From UBA4644 sp964646225 (GTDB taxonomy: Bacteria; Bacillota; Clostridia; Oscillospirales; Butyricicoccaceae), in the NCBI GenBank assembly GCA_964646225.1, contig CAZYAD010000002.1, forward strand, positions 1 to 64,000: DNA of 64,000 bases, read 5' to 3'. The notes below the pieces were generated by a model. The model had not been told where the DNA came from, searched no databases, and saw nothing but the letters and a program-made list of their open reading frames with translations. Of the stretch, positions 43,509 through 51,471 are shown piece by piece. How positions within the stretch are numbered: position 1 is the first letter of the stretch; the number at the start of each line of letters is the position of its first letter. The translations under genes were made by a program, and so were the position numbers.

Positions 43509-44420
43509 ATGAAAAAACGGCTCATTTTGCTCACCTATCTGCCAGTGGCCGCAGCGTCGCTGGCGCTGGGGCTGTGGGGTGGGGTGCAGCTGACCGATCT
43601 GGCCGCCCTTCCGCTGGAGCCCATCGCCCGGCTGCTGCGGGCGATGTCCCTTTCCGGCGGGGCGGGGAATGTGCTGGCATGGGCGCTCTATCTGCTGTGC
43701 AGCCTGTGGCCGCTGGGGTGGATGGCGCTGCGGGTGCGGCGGCACCGGGCGGAGGCCGAGGATGGGCTGCTGCCGCTGCTGGCGGGGCTGCTGCTGGCGG
43801 CACTGTATCTGATGATCAATCCCGGCCGGCTGCCGATCCTGTTTGGCCCGGCGGCGGTGCAGGGCAAGCCGCTGCTGGGCGCGGCGGTGTGGGCGGTGCT
43901 GTGCTGCTATGGCACCCTGCGGCTGCTGCGGGCGGCCACCCGGCGGGAGGCAGAAGGGCTGGCCGGATGGATGCCTGGGCTGCGCTGGGTGCTGACGGCG
44001 GCTATGCTCATCGTGGGCTGCGGCCTTCATATTCCCGACTGGTGGCGGGCGGTGGAGGCCAACGGCAGCTATACGCCTCTGTCCCTGACGGCGGTGCTGA
44101 TCCCTGATCTGTGTACCATGATGACGCTGCGGGCGCTGTGCGACCTGCTGGAGGCGCTGGGCGGCGGCTGGTACGCCGCCAGGACTCTGGAGGCCGCCGG
44201 GCGGCTCACCCGGGTGTGCGGCCGGAGCATCGCCGTAACGGCGGTGACCCAGCTGTGCGTTACCCTGACGCAGGTGCTGTGCGTCTCTGTCCTGAGGCAG
44301 GCAGAGGTGCGGCTGAGCCTGCCCCTGCTCCAGCTGGGCTTTCTGCTGGTGACGCTGCTGTTTTCCTGGCAGCTGGCCCGGGGGCGGAAATTGCAGCAGG
44401 ACAACGATCTGTTTATCTGA
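43509..44420 (+). CDS. Multi-pass membrane protein (DUF2975-like by context)
   Basis: A 303-residue protein with eight probable helices, for example LVLAWALYLLCSLWPLGWM-like and QLGFLLVTLLFSWQLARGRK at the end. No catalytic motif is visible. The last helices followed by a short basic tail and an adjacent YozG-type XRE regulator are the usual setting of DUF2975 membrane proteins, but this one is roughly 100 residues longer than typical DUF2975, so the family name is tentative. RBS GAGGAGGGAG. Confidence 0.65.
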   Translation: MKKRLILLTYLPVAAASLALGLWGGVQLTDLAALPLEPIARLLRAMSLSGGAGNVLAWALYLLCSLWPLGWMALRVRRHRAEAEDGLLPLLAGLLLAALYLMINPGRLPILFGPAAVQGKPLLGAAVWAVLCCYGTLRLLRAATRREAEGLAGWMPGLRWVLTAAMLIVGCGLHIPDWWRAVEANGSYTPLSLTAVLIPDLCTMMTLRALCDLLEALGGGWYAARTLEAAGRLTRVCGRSIAVTAVTQLCVTLTQVLCVSVLRQAEVRLSLPLLQLGFLLVTLLFSWQLARGRKLQQDNDLFI

Positions 44421-44429
44421 GGTGGATGT

Positions 44430-44663
44430 ATGGCCATTCGCATCTGTTTGGACGAGGCGCTGCGGGCGCGGGGCATGACCGCAAAGGAGCTTTGCAGTCT
44501 GGTGGGACTGACAGAGGCCAATCTGTCCATCCTGCGGTCGGGCAAGGCGAAGGGCGTGCGGTTCCACACCCTGAACCGCATCTGCTATTTTCTGCATTGT
44601 CAGGTGGATGATATCCTCCGGTTTGACGGAGAGCTGGAGGAGGGAGAGGAGGAAACCCTGTGA
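44430..44663 (+). CDS. XRE family (YozG-like) transcriptional regulator
   Basis: A 77-residue protein that is almost only a helix-turn-helix: LDEALRARGMTAKELCSLVG, LTEANLSILRSGKAKGVRF and LNRICYFLHCQVDDILRF, typical of Cro/CI-type YozG regulators that pair with small membrane proteins. It starts 9 bp behind the membrane gene and overlaps the lipoprotein by 4 bases (GTGA). Likely represses the module through the inverted repeat at 43442-43480. Confidence 0.9.
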   Translation: MAIRICLDEALRARGMTAKELCSLVGLTEANLSILRSGKAKGVRFHTLNRICYFLHCQVDDILRFDGELEEGEEETL

Positions 44664-45466
44664 AAAGAGCGATTTGTGTGACAATGGCGGCGGCGCTGCT
44701 GCTGCTTTCCGGTTGCAGTCTGGCGCTGGCGGACAGCCCGGAGCCCGGCGCGGAGGTGCTGGTGGGAGCGTTTGTCTCCCGGGAACCGCTGGGCCTGCCG
44801 GGAGGGCAGGAGCTCGAGGGCAGCCGGGAGGCGGAAGGCTGGCGCTTTGGCGGTGAGGCGGGCGTGATGGTTTGCGTCCTGCCGGAGGCGGAAAACGACA
44901 GCCTGCGCTTTACCAAAAGCGACGATCCCCGGGTGGAATACGGCGGGGTGACCGTGGGCGGCGGGATGACCTATGAGGCGGTGCTGACCCTGCCCGAGGA
45001 GGCGCAGGGGGCCAGCCTGCACTTCAATCCCCTGTATCGCCGCAGCGACGGCACGCTGTACGCCCGGGCGGCTGTGGGGGTATCGGTATCCGGTGAGGCC
45101 AATGCAGCCGGCTGGCGGGCCTCTGAGACGGCACTGGGGACACCGGAGGGGTTGCAGGGGGGAGACTGGACCTCGGCCGTGAGCATCCGGTATGTCACGG
45201 TCAGCCCGCCGGAGGAATATTTGCTGTGCCGCATGGACGGTGAGAACCGGGTGCTGCGGCAGGAGGTCTATGGGCCGGGGACGCTGCCGGAGCACCTTTC
45301 GCTGGCGGATTGCTGCTGGCTGCTGGTGGCGTGCCGACGGGCCGACGGCACGGTGGAGCGGACGGCCTATGGCCCGGAGGATGGCGTGCTTTTCACCCAC
45401 GGCCCGGGGGAGGATGGCTTTTTGCGCCGCTGGGAGACTGCGCTGGAGTGGAAAACAGCGGACTGA
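44660..45466 (+). CDS. Predicted lipoprotein, unknown function
   Basis: A 268-residue secreted protein starting at GTG (44660), which overlaps the XRE stop codon; a strong GGAGAGGAGGAAA site precedes it. Lipobox LLLSGCS after MKRAICVTMAAAL. The mature part is beta-rich with EVLVGAFVSREPLGLPGG, RRSDGTLYARAAVGVSVSG and EEYLLCRMDGENRVLRQEV; no family recognised. Coupling to an XRE regulator and a membrane protein suggests a three-gene envelope module. Confidence 0.7.
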   Translation: MKRAICVTMAAALLLLSGCSLALADSPEPGAEVLVGAFVSREPLGLPGGQELEGSREAEGWRFGGEAGVMVCVLPEAENDSLRFTKSDDPRVEYGGVTVGGGMTYEAVLTLPEEAQGASLHFNPLYRRSDGTLYARAAVGVSVSGEANAAGWRASETALGTPEGLQGGDWTSAVSIRYVTVSPPEEYLLCRMDGENRVLRQEVYGPGTLPEHLSLADCCWLLVACRRADGTVERTAYGPEDGVLFTHGPGEDGFLRRWETALEWKTAD

Positions 45467-45562
45467 GGGGTGTCCGTCAAGTAGAGACAGGCACTCGCGG
45501 AGGCGTTGACAGAGAAATTTCAAAATAATTGTAGTTTTTCAGTATAAGTTCGCCGAAATTCC

Positions 45563-45591
45563 TTGCATTTTGTCTGAAGACTTGCTATACT
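45563..45591 (+). promoter_or_regulatory. Promoter of the second XRE gene
   Basis: TTGCAT (45563-45568) and TATACT (45586-45591) are separated by 17 bp. Confidence 0.8.
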
Positions 45592-45640
45592 TTGTTTCAA
45601 AGAGGGCAATATTCGCACACGATGAAAAGGGGAAAGAACT

Positions 45641-45994
45641 ATGATCAAATTGACTGCAAAAGAAAAAAGCGAACTGTGCAGCCGGCTGACGGCCGAGCTG
45701 CCCAAAATCCGTGAGCTGCTGGGCACCACCCAGGCGCGATTTGGGGATCTGTGCGGCCTGTCCCGCATCACGGTCTCCCGCATCGAAAACGGCTCCGCTA
45801 CCATGAACTGGGCCCACCTGACCTCCATCATGTTCGTGGTAATGAGCAATCGCCGCACCAAGGAGTATTTTTATGCCAATGAGCTGCCGGGTGAGCGCTT
45901 CTGGCAGTTTATCCAGCAGAAGGATGAGAATATTCCGCCGGAGCTGAACATCACCGTGGATGTGGATGCGCTGCGGGCGTATGCCAAGCGGTAA
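45641..45994 (+). CDS. XRE family helix-turn-helix regulator
   Basis: A 117-residue DNA-binding protein. The HTH is in IRELLGTTQARFGDLCGLSR and ITVSRIENGSATMNWAHLTS, followed by a helical segment with RRTKEYFYANELPGERFWQF. No membrane segment or effector domain is recognised. It stands alone between its own promoter and a terminator, so its targets are not visible from context. RBS AAGGGGAAAG. Confidence 0.88.
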   Translation: MIKLTAKEKSELCSRLTAELPKIRELLGTTQARFGDLCGLSRITVSRIENGSATMNWAHLTSIMFVVMSNRRTKEYFYANELPGERFWQFIQQKDENIPPELNITVDVDALRAYAKR

Positions 45995-46017
45995 CGCAAC
46001 AAGAAAAATAGAAACAG

Positions 46018-46052
46018 GCCGTGGATCCGGTAGGATCCACGGCTCGTTTTTT
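46018..46052 (+). terminator. Terminator of the XRE gene
   Basis: GCCGTGGATCC pairs perfectly with GGATCCACGGC around GGTA, followed by TCGTTTTTT. Confidence 0.92.
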
Positions 46053-46067
46053 AGATGTGATGGGATT

Positions 46068-46433
46068 TCAGTTGTTGTCCGATGTGTAGATACACATGGT
46101 GTAATTACAGAAGGTCAGCTCCTCAACGGTGCCGTCCTCCTTGACACGAAGGGCATGGCGGCCGGCATAATCGGTGGGATTTCCGTGGGCGCAGGGCGTG
46201 GCGTTAGACCAGAACCACTCCGCTGTGTGATATTCCTGCACGCGGGCTTCCCATTCGCCCACATAGTCCCGGGGCGTCGTATTGATCGGAGGAGCCGGGC
46301 TTTCTGTCTCGGGAACCTCCGCCACCAGCTGCAGGGGCTCTGAAACCTGTTCCGTCTGCGCACAGGCGCACAGAGAAAGCAGCAGAAGTCCACACAGCAG
46401 AAAACTGAATAACCGATTTTTCGCTTTTTTCAT
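46068..46433 (-). CDS. Small predicted lipoprotein
   Basis: A 121-residue secreted protein. Signal peptide MKKAKNRLFSFLLCGLLLLS with lipobox LCAC, then a Pro/Glu-rich linker (EVPETESPAPPINTTPRDYV) and a compact domain with EWFWSNATPCAHGNPTDYAG and VEELTFCNYTMCIYTS, which contains three cysteines. Family not recognised. The RBS is AAGGTG. Two inverted repeats lie upstream. It converges on the XRE gene. Confidence 0.65.
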   Translation of the reverse strand: MKKAKNRLFSFLLCGLLLLSLCACAQTEQVSEPLQLVAEVPETESPAPPINTTPRDYVGEWEARVQEYHTAEWFWSNATPCAHGNPTDYAGRHALRVKEDGTVEELTFCNYTMCIYTSDNN

Positions 46434-46483
46434 TCAGACACCTTCTCAGCTGTAGATATACTTTCTTATTGCGTCAATACTTC

Positions 46484-46539
46484 TGATATGCATATCATCT
46501 TAAAAATCATGTTATCATAAAGCAGCTCAAATAACATGA
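46484..46539. promoter_or_regulatory. Two inverted repeats upstream of the small lipoprotein
   Basis: TGATATGCATATCA (46484-46497) is a perfect 14-bp palindrome. TCATGTTAT (46507-46515) and ATAACATGA (46531-46539) are perfect inverse arms around 15 bases. Both lie in the AT-rich region that must hold the lipoprotein promoter, so they are candidate operators. Nothing else is supported in 46434-46582. Confidence 0.45.
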
Positions 46540-46582
46540 GGGAAAATTGCATAAAAATTGCTTTACTTTTTTGCAAAATACC

Positions 46583-46619
46583 AAAAGCACCGTACCCCCG
46601 GAGGGCACGGTGCTTTTTT
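46583..46619. terminator. Hairpin terminator
   Basis: AAAAGCACCGT and ACGGTGCTTTT-type arms around CCC-CCGG-AGGG end in T-tracts both ways; it probably ends the dipeptidase transcript on the minus strand. Confidence 0.8.
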
Positions 46620-46645
46620 CAGCGGAAGGAAAGGGGACAGGCGGC

Positions 46646-47614
46646 TCAGCCGATGACGGCCTGGAACAGGCGCAGGGCATTGCCGTGGCAGATCTTGTCG
46701 CAGGTGTCGCTGCCGAACTTCTTCTCGATGGCGTCCACCAGCTGGGGCAGACCGGCGAAATCCTTGAAGTCCAGATTGTCGTCAATGCCGTCGAAGTCAG
46801 AGCCCAGGGCCACAAAGCCGGTGCCGCCCACCTGGATCAGGTGCTCCATGTGCCACAGAATGTCCTCGATGGAGGTGGTCTGGGAGCCCTTACGCAGGAA
46901 GTCGTTGCAGAAGTTCATGCCGCAGATGCCGCCCTTGTTGGCCAGGGCCTTGACCTGCTCGTCGGTGAGGTTGCGGCGATGGTCGCACAGGGCGCGGGAG
47001 CAGGAATGGCTGGCCATGAAGGGGTTCCGGCTGTGCTTGATGACATCCCAGAAGCCGCCCTCGGACAGGTGGCTGGTATCGATGACCATGCCCAGCTCGT
47101 CCATTTTGGCGACCACCTCCAGGCCGAAGGGCTTCAGGCCCAGCATATGCTTTTCGGGATCATCGGAGCAGGGGAAGCCGATGGAGTTTTCATAGTTCCA
47201 GGTCAGGCCCACCATGCGGACGCCGCGGTCGTAGAACTCCTGGATACGCTCGAGCTTGCCGTCCACGGCAACGCCGTCCTCCACCGTCAGCAGAGCGGAC
47301 AGCTTGCCCTCGGCGCGGTTCTTTTCGATATCGGCCATGCAGCGCACCTGGCGGATGACATCGGCATTGGCGGCCATCTCCCGGTCAAAGGCGTCCACGC
47401 AGCCCTGCCAGTAGGCATAGGGGCCATCGGAAACGCGGTGGCGCTTGGCAGAGGCGTTGGTGGGGATGAAAATGGCGAAGCACTGCACCATGGAGCCGCC
47501 CTTTTGCAGCTTTTCCAGATTGATGTGGCCGTTCCAGTTTTGCAGGGTGTGGCCATCGATGTAAATGGGCATCAGGGTGTCACAGTGCAGGTCAACGATA
47601 TGCATGGGTTTCAT
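46646..47614 (-). CDS. Membrane dipeptidase (peptidase M19 family)
   Basis: A 322-residue zinc dipeptidase that hydrolyses dipeptides, including those with a D-residue at the C-terminal side. The metal ligands are in VDLHCDTLMPIY (HxD), TVEDGVAVDG (bridging Glu), MVIDTSHLSEGGFWDVI and ASHSCSRALCDHRRN, with GSDFDGIDD near the end. No signal peptide is visible, so it is cytosolic despite the family name. Promoter TTGCTA/TATGAT upstream and an AAGGAGGAAATT site at the start. Likely monocistronic. Confidence 0.94.
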   Translation of the reverse strand: MKPMHIVDLHCDTLMPIYIDGHTLQNWNGHINLEKLQKGGSMVQCFAIFIPTNASAKRHRVSDGPYAYWQGCVDAFDREMAANADVIRQVRCMADIEKNRAEGKLSALLTVEDGVAVDGKLERIQEFYDRGVRMVGLTWNYENSIGFPCSDDPEKHMLGLKPFGLEVVAKMDELGMVIDTSHLSEGGFWDVIKHSRNPFMASHSCSRALCDHRRNLTDEQVKALANKGGICGMNFCNDFLRKGSQTTSIEDILWHMEHLIQVGGTGFVALGSDFDGIDDNLDFKDFAGLPQLVDAIEKKFGSDTCDKICHGNALRLFQAVIG

Positions 47615-47673
47615 AAGAAATTTCCTCCTTTAGGGTCACAAAAGGCCAATTTTTCACATAAACATCATACGAT

Positions 47674-47702
47674 AAATTCGGCGAAATAGCAAGGTCTGCG
47701 GC
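47674..47702 (-). promoter_or_regulatory. Promoter of the dipeptidase gene
   Basis: TTGCTA (47697-47702) and TATGAT (47674-47679) on the minus strand are 17 bp apart. Confidence 0.7.
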
Positions 47703-47710
47703 AAAAGATT

Positions 47711-48424
47711 TTAGCCGAAGAAGGCGCTGAGGGCCGGGACGGCGCGGATCAGGGCGCACAGCAGAGGGGCGATGACGATGGCGGGCAGGTAATCGGCGAC
47801 CTTGAGCTTTGTCAGGCCCAGCAGATTCAGGCCCAGCGCCACGATGAGCAGCGAGCCGACGCAGATGATCTCGTTGATGGCGGCGGTGGTCAGCAGGGGC
47901 TGGAGCAGTCCGGCGGCCAGCACGATGGCACCCTGAAAGACCAGCACGAACACGGCGGAGAACATCACGCCGATGCCAAGGCTCACCGACAGCATGGCGG
48001 AGGAGATCAGATCCAGCACCGATTTGGTCAGCAGCATCTCGTAATCGCCGGTGAGGCCGGCGTTCAGGGAGCCCACGATGGTCATGGCGCCGATGCAGAA
48101 CAGCAGGCAGGCAGTGACAAAGCCCTGGGCGATGGAGACCTTTTCTCCCTCGCGACGGAAGCGGTTTTCCAGCCAGAGGCCCAGGCGGTTGATGCCGCCG
48201 TCGATATCCAGCGCGGTGCCGATGAGTGCGCCCAACACGACAGAGAGGATGAGCACGATGGTGTTTTCACCCTTCAGGGTGCCGGAGATGCCGATATAAA
48301 GGGTACAAAGGCCGATGCCCAGCATGACGGCGTCGGCCAGACGCTTCGGGATGCCTTTTTTGCACAAAAGGCCGATGGTGCTGCCCAAAAGGACGGTAAT
48401 GACATTGACGATCACTGCGAACAT
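47711..48424 (-). CDS. DUF554 family membrane protein
   Basis: A 237-residue integral membrane protein with about seven helices. VIVNVITVLLGSTIGLLCKK, GIGLCTLYIGISGTLKGEN, GALIGTALDIDGGINRLG and FCIGAMTIVGSLNAGL are typical of DUF554 (YdfK-type) proteins, suspected transporters of unknown substrate. RBS AAAGGAAAT. It lies 52 bp behind the Cys-rich small protein and is probably co-transcribed with it. Confidence 0.92.
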   Translation of the reverse strand: MFAVIVNVITVLLGSTIGLLCKKGIPKRLADAVMLGIGLCTLYIGISGTLKGENTIVLILSVVLGALIGTALDIDGGINRLGLWLENRFRREGEKVSIAQGFVTACLLFCIGAMTIVGSLNAGLTGDYEMLLTKSVLDLISSAMLSVSLGIGVMFSAVFVLVFQGAIVLAAGLLQPLLTTAAINEIICVGSLLIVALGLNLLGLTKLKVADYLPAIVIAPLLCALIRAVPALSAFFG

Positions 48425-48476
48425 AGGGGGGATTTCCTTTCTGTGGTGCGGGCGGGTGAGGCCGCGGGGTGAGAAC

Positions 48477-48761
48477 TCAGTCTTTGCGCTTGGCCAGCTC
48501 CATCAGATCGCTGTAGCGCTCCATGATGTAGCCGTAATTTTCCGGCTTATGGGGCAGCATGCATTTGGAGCAATCCTTGATGCCGTCGGCCGTGTAGGTG
48601 AAGCCGCCGCCGCATTTGTCGCCCAGGGCGTACAGGGGGCAGTAGCAGAACAGGCAGTTGAAGCGGGTGTCATCCGCCACCGGATGACAGGGGAAGAACT
48701 CGCATTCCCGATGCTGGAAGAAGGCGTACTTTTTGCCTTCCCAATAGGGCTTATCGCACAT
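48477..48761 (-). CDS. Cysteine-rich small protein (putative metal- or FeS-binding)
   Basis: A 94-residue protein with nine cysteines: AFFQHRECEFFPCHPV, NCLFCYCPLYALGDKCGGG and IKDCSKCMLPH. This layout matches the Cys-rich small domain family (PF04071), which occurs near cobalamin or corrinoid genes in methanogens and clostridia; no such genes adjoin it here. The start at 48761 follows AAAGGAG by 7 nt; the upstream in-frame extension lacks a site. Confidence 0.85.
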   Translation of the reverse strand: MCDKPYWEGKKYAFFQHRECEFFPCHPVADDTRFNCLFCYCPLYALGDKCGGGFTYTADGIKDCSKCMLPHKPENYGYIMERYSDLMELAKRKD

Positions 48762-48922
48762 GATGGGGCTCCTTTCAAGGCTCCGCAGGGGGCGGAGGTG
48801 GTAGGTACAGCATACCACTTTATCGGAAAAAAGTAAAGAGGGACGGGAGGCTTGAGGGCTTTGTCTCGCGCTCCGCGCCCTGCGGGCAGGCAGCTCCTGA
48901 AAGCGATGTGGGGGAGGGGGAC

Positions 48923-48957
48923 AAAAAAACCGCCGGAACCCTGCGGTTCCGGCGGTT
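48923..48957 (-). terminator. Terminator of the rplJ-rplL transcript
   Basis: On the minus strand AACCGCCGGAACC and its complement around GCAG are followed by a T7 run. Confidence 0.92.
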
Positions 48958-48980
48958 GGTTGGATGAAAGGGGGGATCTG

Positions 48981-49361
48981 TTACTTGATCTCGACCTTGG
49001 CGCCAGCCTCTTCCAGCTTGGCCTTGATGGACTCGGCCTCGTCCTTGGAGACATTCTCCTTCAGAGCCTTGGGAGCGCCATCGACCAGCTCCTTGGCCTC
49101 CTTCAGGCCCAGGCCGGTCAGCTCGCGGACGACCTTGATGACGGCGATCTTGTTGCCGCCGACCTCGGCCAGAACGGGAGTGAACTCGGTCTTCTCCTCC
49201 TCAGCGGGAGCAGCAGCGGCAGCGCCGGCGCCCATCATAGCGACGGGAGCAGCAGCGGAAACGCCGAAAACCTCTTCCAGAGTCTTGACCAGCTCGGACA
49301 GCTCCAGGACGGTCAGGCCCTTAACTTCTTCAACCAGATTCATAACTTTCTCAGTAGCCAT
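48981..49361 (-). CDS. rplL: 50S ribosomal protein L7/L12
   Basis: A 126-residue protein that forms the ribosomal stalk dimers recruiting translation factors. N-terminal dimerisation region (LVEEVKGLTVLELSELVK), flexible Ala/Glu hinge (AAPAEEEKTEF), and C-terminal factor-binding domain with VIKVVRELTGLGLKEAKELV. GGAGGT lies 7 nt before ATG 49361. Co-transcribed with rplJ from the promoter at 50101-50129 through an L10 leader. Confidence 0.98.
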   Translation of the reverse strand: MATEKVMNLVEEVKGLTVLELSELVKTLEEVFGVSAAAPVAMMGAGAAAAAPAEEEKTEFTPVLAEVGGNKIAVIKVVRELTGLGLKEAKELVDGAPKALKENVSKDEAESIKAKLEEAGAKVEIK

Positions 49362-49385
49362 TGTAGTTACCTCCAATAATTCAAA

Positions 49386-49931
49386 TTATTCTGCGGCGGG
49401 GGCAGCCTCTTCGGCCGCCTCACCGGCGGGAGCGCCCTGCTGCTCGGCGATCGCCTTGATCGCGCGGGCCAGAGAGGCGATGGGAGCGTTCATGGTGCCC
49501 AGGACCATAGCCACCAGGACATCCTTGCCAGGCAGTTCGCCCAGCTGCTTGATGGTTTCCACATCAACCACCTGACCATCAACGAAACCGGCCTTGATCT
49601 CAAAGGGGACCTTGGGGTTCTTCTTGATGAAGTCAGAGATGACGCGGGCGGGAGCGATAGAGTCTTCCATGCTGAGAGCCAGAGCAGTGGTGCCGTTCAG
49701 GACGGGATCCAGAGCGTCGAAGCCAACCTCCTTCGCAGCGAAGCGGGTCAGGGTGTTCTTGACGACGGAATACTCCACATTGTTCTTTCTCAGCTCAGCA
49801 CGCAGCTTGGTGTCGTGTTCGACGGTGATGCCCTTGTAGTCCACCAGGACGCCGGCGGAAGCATTTTTCAGCTTTTCCACCATCGCGGCGACAACTGCCT
49901 GCTTTTCGGCCAGAACTTTTGCGTTCGGCAT
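49386..49931 (-). CDS. rplJ: 50S ribosomal protein L10
   Basis: A 181-residue stalk base protein that anchors L7/L12 dimers to 23S rRNA. VLVDYKGITVEHDTKLRAEL, VVKNTLTRFAAKE and the C-terminal helix with ASLARAIKAIAEQQ that binds L7/L12 are visible; the Ala/Glu-rich tail is usual for this group. Autoregulated: a typical L10 leader lies upstream. RBS GGAGGTG. Confidence 0.98.
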   Translation of the reverse strand: MPNAKVLAEKQAVVAAMVEKLKNASAGVLVDYKGITVEHDTKLRAELRKNNVEYSVVKNTLTRFAAKEVGFDALDPVLNGTTALALSMEDSIAPARVISDFIKKNPKVPFEIKAGFVDGQVVDVETIKQLGELPGKDVLVAMVLGTMNAPIASLARAIKAIAEQQGAPAGEAAEEAAPAAE

Positions 49932-49959
49932 GCGTGTTTCACCTCCGAGTGTAATGTGT

Positions 49960-50095
49960 GCTCATTCGATGAAAAGGGAAAGTGCCCCCATGCCGGAAGG
50001 CACAGGGGCACAGAAACATATCAATCAGGTGCTTCTGTCTCCTCGGCAGGACGACCGGGTCGTTTATCTTTCTCCTGCTGTCTCCGGAATGAGCA
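49960..50095 (-). promoter_or_regulatory. L10 leader (ribosomal protein autoregulatory RNA)
   Basis: The minus strand contains GGAGACAGCAGGAG and its partner CCTGCCGAGGAGACAG, the conserved kink-loop core of the L10 leader, followed by a GTGCCCC/GGGGCAC hairpin with a TTTCCCTTTT tract that serves as the attenuator. L10 (with L12) binds the core and causes termination when in excess. Confidence 0.88.
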
Positions 50096-50100
50096 TAAAT

Positions 50101-50129
50101 ATTATATCAGCAAGCGGGAAGCTTGTCAA
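50101..50129 (-). promoter_or_regulatory. Internal promoter of rplJ-rplL
   Basis: TTGACA (50124-50129) and TATAAT (50101-50106) on the minus strand are separated by exactly 17 bp, in the gap between rplA and rplJ. Confidence 0.95.
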
Positions 50130-50147
50130 TATATTTTTTCGGCAAGC

Positions 50148-50858
50148 TTATTTGCCCAGGGTCTCCAGGGTCAGCTTGGCGGGGTTGATCTTGACGCCGG
50201 GGCCCATGGTGGAGGCCACCACGCAGGAGCGGACATACTGGCCCTTGGCGGCGGCGGGCTTGGCCTTCAGCACAGCGCCCATCAGAGCGTTGAAGTTATC
50301 GCCGATCTTTTCGGCGCCGAAGGAGACCTTACCCAGGGGGCAGTGGATGATGTTGGTCTTGTCCAGACGGTACTCGATACGGCCGGCCTTGGAATCCTTG
50401 ATGGCCTGCTCCACATTCATGGTGACGGTACCGGCCTTGGGGTTGGGCATCAGGCCCTTGGGGCCCAGAATCTTACCCAGACGGCCGACCACGCCCATCA
50501 TGTCGGGAGTAGCGATGACCACTTCGAAGTCGAACCAGTTTTCCTTCTGGATCTTCTCCACCATATCCATATCGCCGACATAATCGGCACCGGCGGCACG
50601 GGCCTCGTCAGCCTTGGGACCCTTGGCAAAGACCAGCACGCGGGTGGTCTTACCGGTACCGTGAGGCAGAACGATGGCGCCGCGGACCTGCTGGTCGGCA
50701 TGACGGGAGTCAACGCCCAGCTTGATGTGGATCTCAACGGTCTCATCGAACTTGGCCTTTGCGGTCTTCAGCATGGTATCGATAGCTTCGTTCACATCGT
50801 ACTGCTTGGAACGATCGATCAGCTTTGCGCTTTCGATGTAATTCTTACCTTTGCGCAT
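50148..50858 (-). CDS. rplA: 50S ribosomal protein L1
   Basis: A 236-residue protein of the L1 stalk, which moves E-site tRNA, and often a translational repressor of its own operon. FDETVEIHIKLGVDSRHADQ, VRGAIVLPHGTGKTTRVLVF and GKILGPKGLMPNPKAGTVT are family-diagnostic. RBS AAGGAGGATAAA. rplK lies 117 bp upstream, so the two are co-transcribed. Confidence 0.98.
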   Translation of the reverse strand: MRKGKNYIESAKLIDRSKQYDVNEAIDTMLKTAKAKFDETVEIHIKLGVDSRHADQQVRGAIVLPHGTGKTTRVLVFAKGPKADEARAAGADYVGDMDMVEKIQKENWFDFEVVIATPDMMGVVGRLGKILGPKGLMPNPKAGTVTMNVEQAIKDSKAGRIEYRLDKTNIIHCPLGKVSFGAEKIGDNFNALMGAVLKAKPAAAKGQYVRSCVVASTMGPGVKINPAKLTLETLGK

Positions 50859-50975
50859 ATTTCATTTATCCTCCTTATAGTGGTTTCTCGGGCAAGCAAT
50901 TTTTTTTGCCCTCCCACATTGCGGTGCCGCGCACCGCGCGATGAAAACTGCGGCGCTGTCCGCCGCGACGGCTGC

Positions 50976-51401
50976 TTACTCCTCGACGGTGACGCCCATG
51001 GAGCGGGCAGTACCGGCCACCATGGACATGGCAGCCTCGACGCTGGCGGCGTTCAGGTCGGGCATCTTCTGCTCGGCGATCTTGCGCAGATCTTCCTTGG
51101 AGAGCTGAGCGACCTTGGTCTTATTGGGGACGCCGGAACCGCTCTTGATGCCGCAGGCCTTCTTGATCAGAACGGCAGCGGGGGGAGTTTTGGTAACAAA
51201 AGAGAAGGAACGATCGGCGTAGACAGTGATGACCACGGGGATGATCAGGTCGCCCTCGTTCTTGGTGCGCTCATTGAATTCCTTGGTGAACTGCATGATG
51301 TTGACGCCGTGCTGACCCAGAGCGGGGCCAACAGGGGGAGCCGGAGTTGCCTTACCGGCGGGAATCTGCAGCTTGATCAGACCAGTTACTTTCTGTGCCA
51401 C
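50976..51401 (-). CDS. rplK: 50S ribosomal protein L11
   Basis: A 141-residue protein at the GTPase-associated centre; it binds 23S rRNA and is the thiostrepton site. VTGLIKLQIPAGKATPAPPV and GPALGQHGVNIMQFTKEFN are typical. The start is GTG at 51401, 8 nt after AGGAGG; this gives the exact family length of 141 residues, whereas the upstream in-frame start overlaps the ribosome site. Confidence 0.97.
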   Translation of the reverse strand: MAQKVTGLIKLQIPAGKATPAPPVGPALGQHGVNIMQFTKEFNERTKNEGDLIIPVVITVYADRSFSFVTKTPPAAVLIKKACGIKSGSGVPNKTKVAQLSKEDLRKIAEQKMPDLNAASVEAAMSMVAGTARSMGVTVEE

Positions 51402-51471
51402 TTGGAGCACCTCCTAATAAAAATGTGGTAAAAGTGAGCATTGCGCTCTCCCACTTCATGCGGGGAATGAT

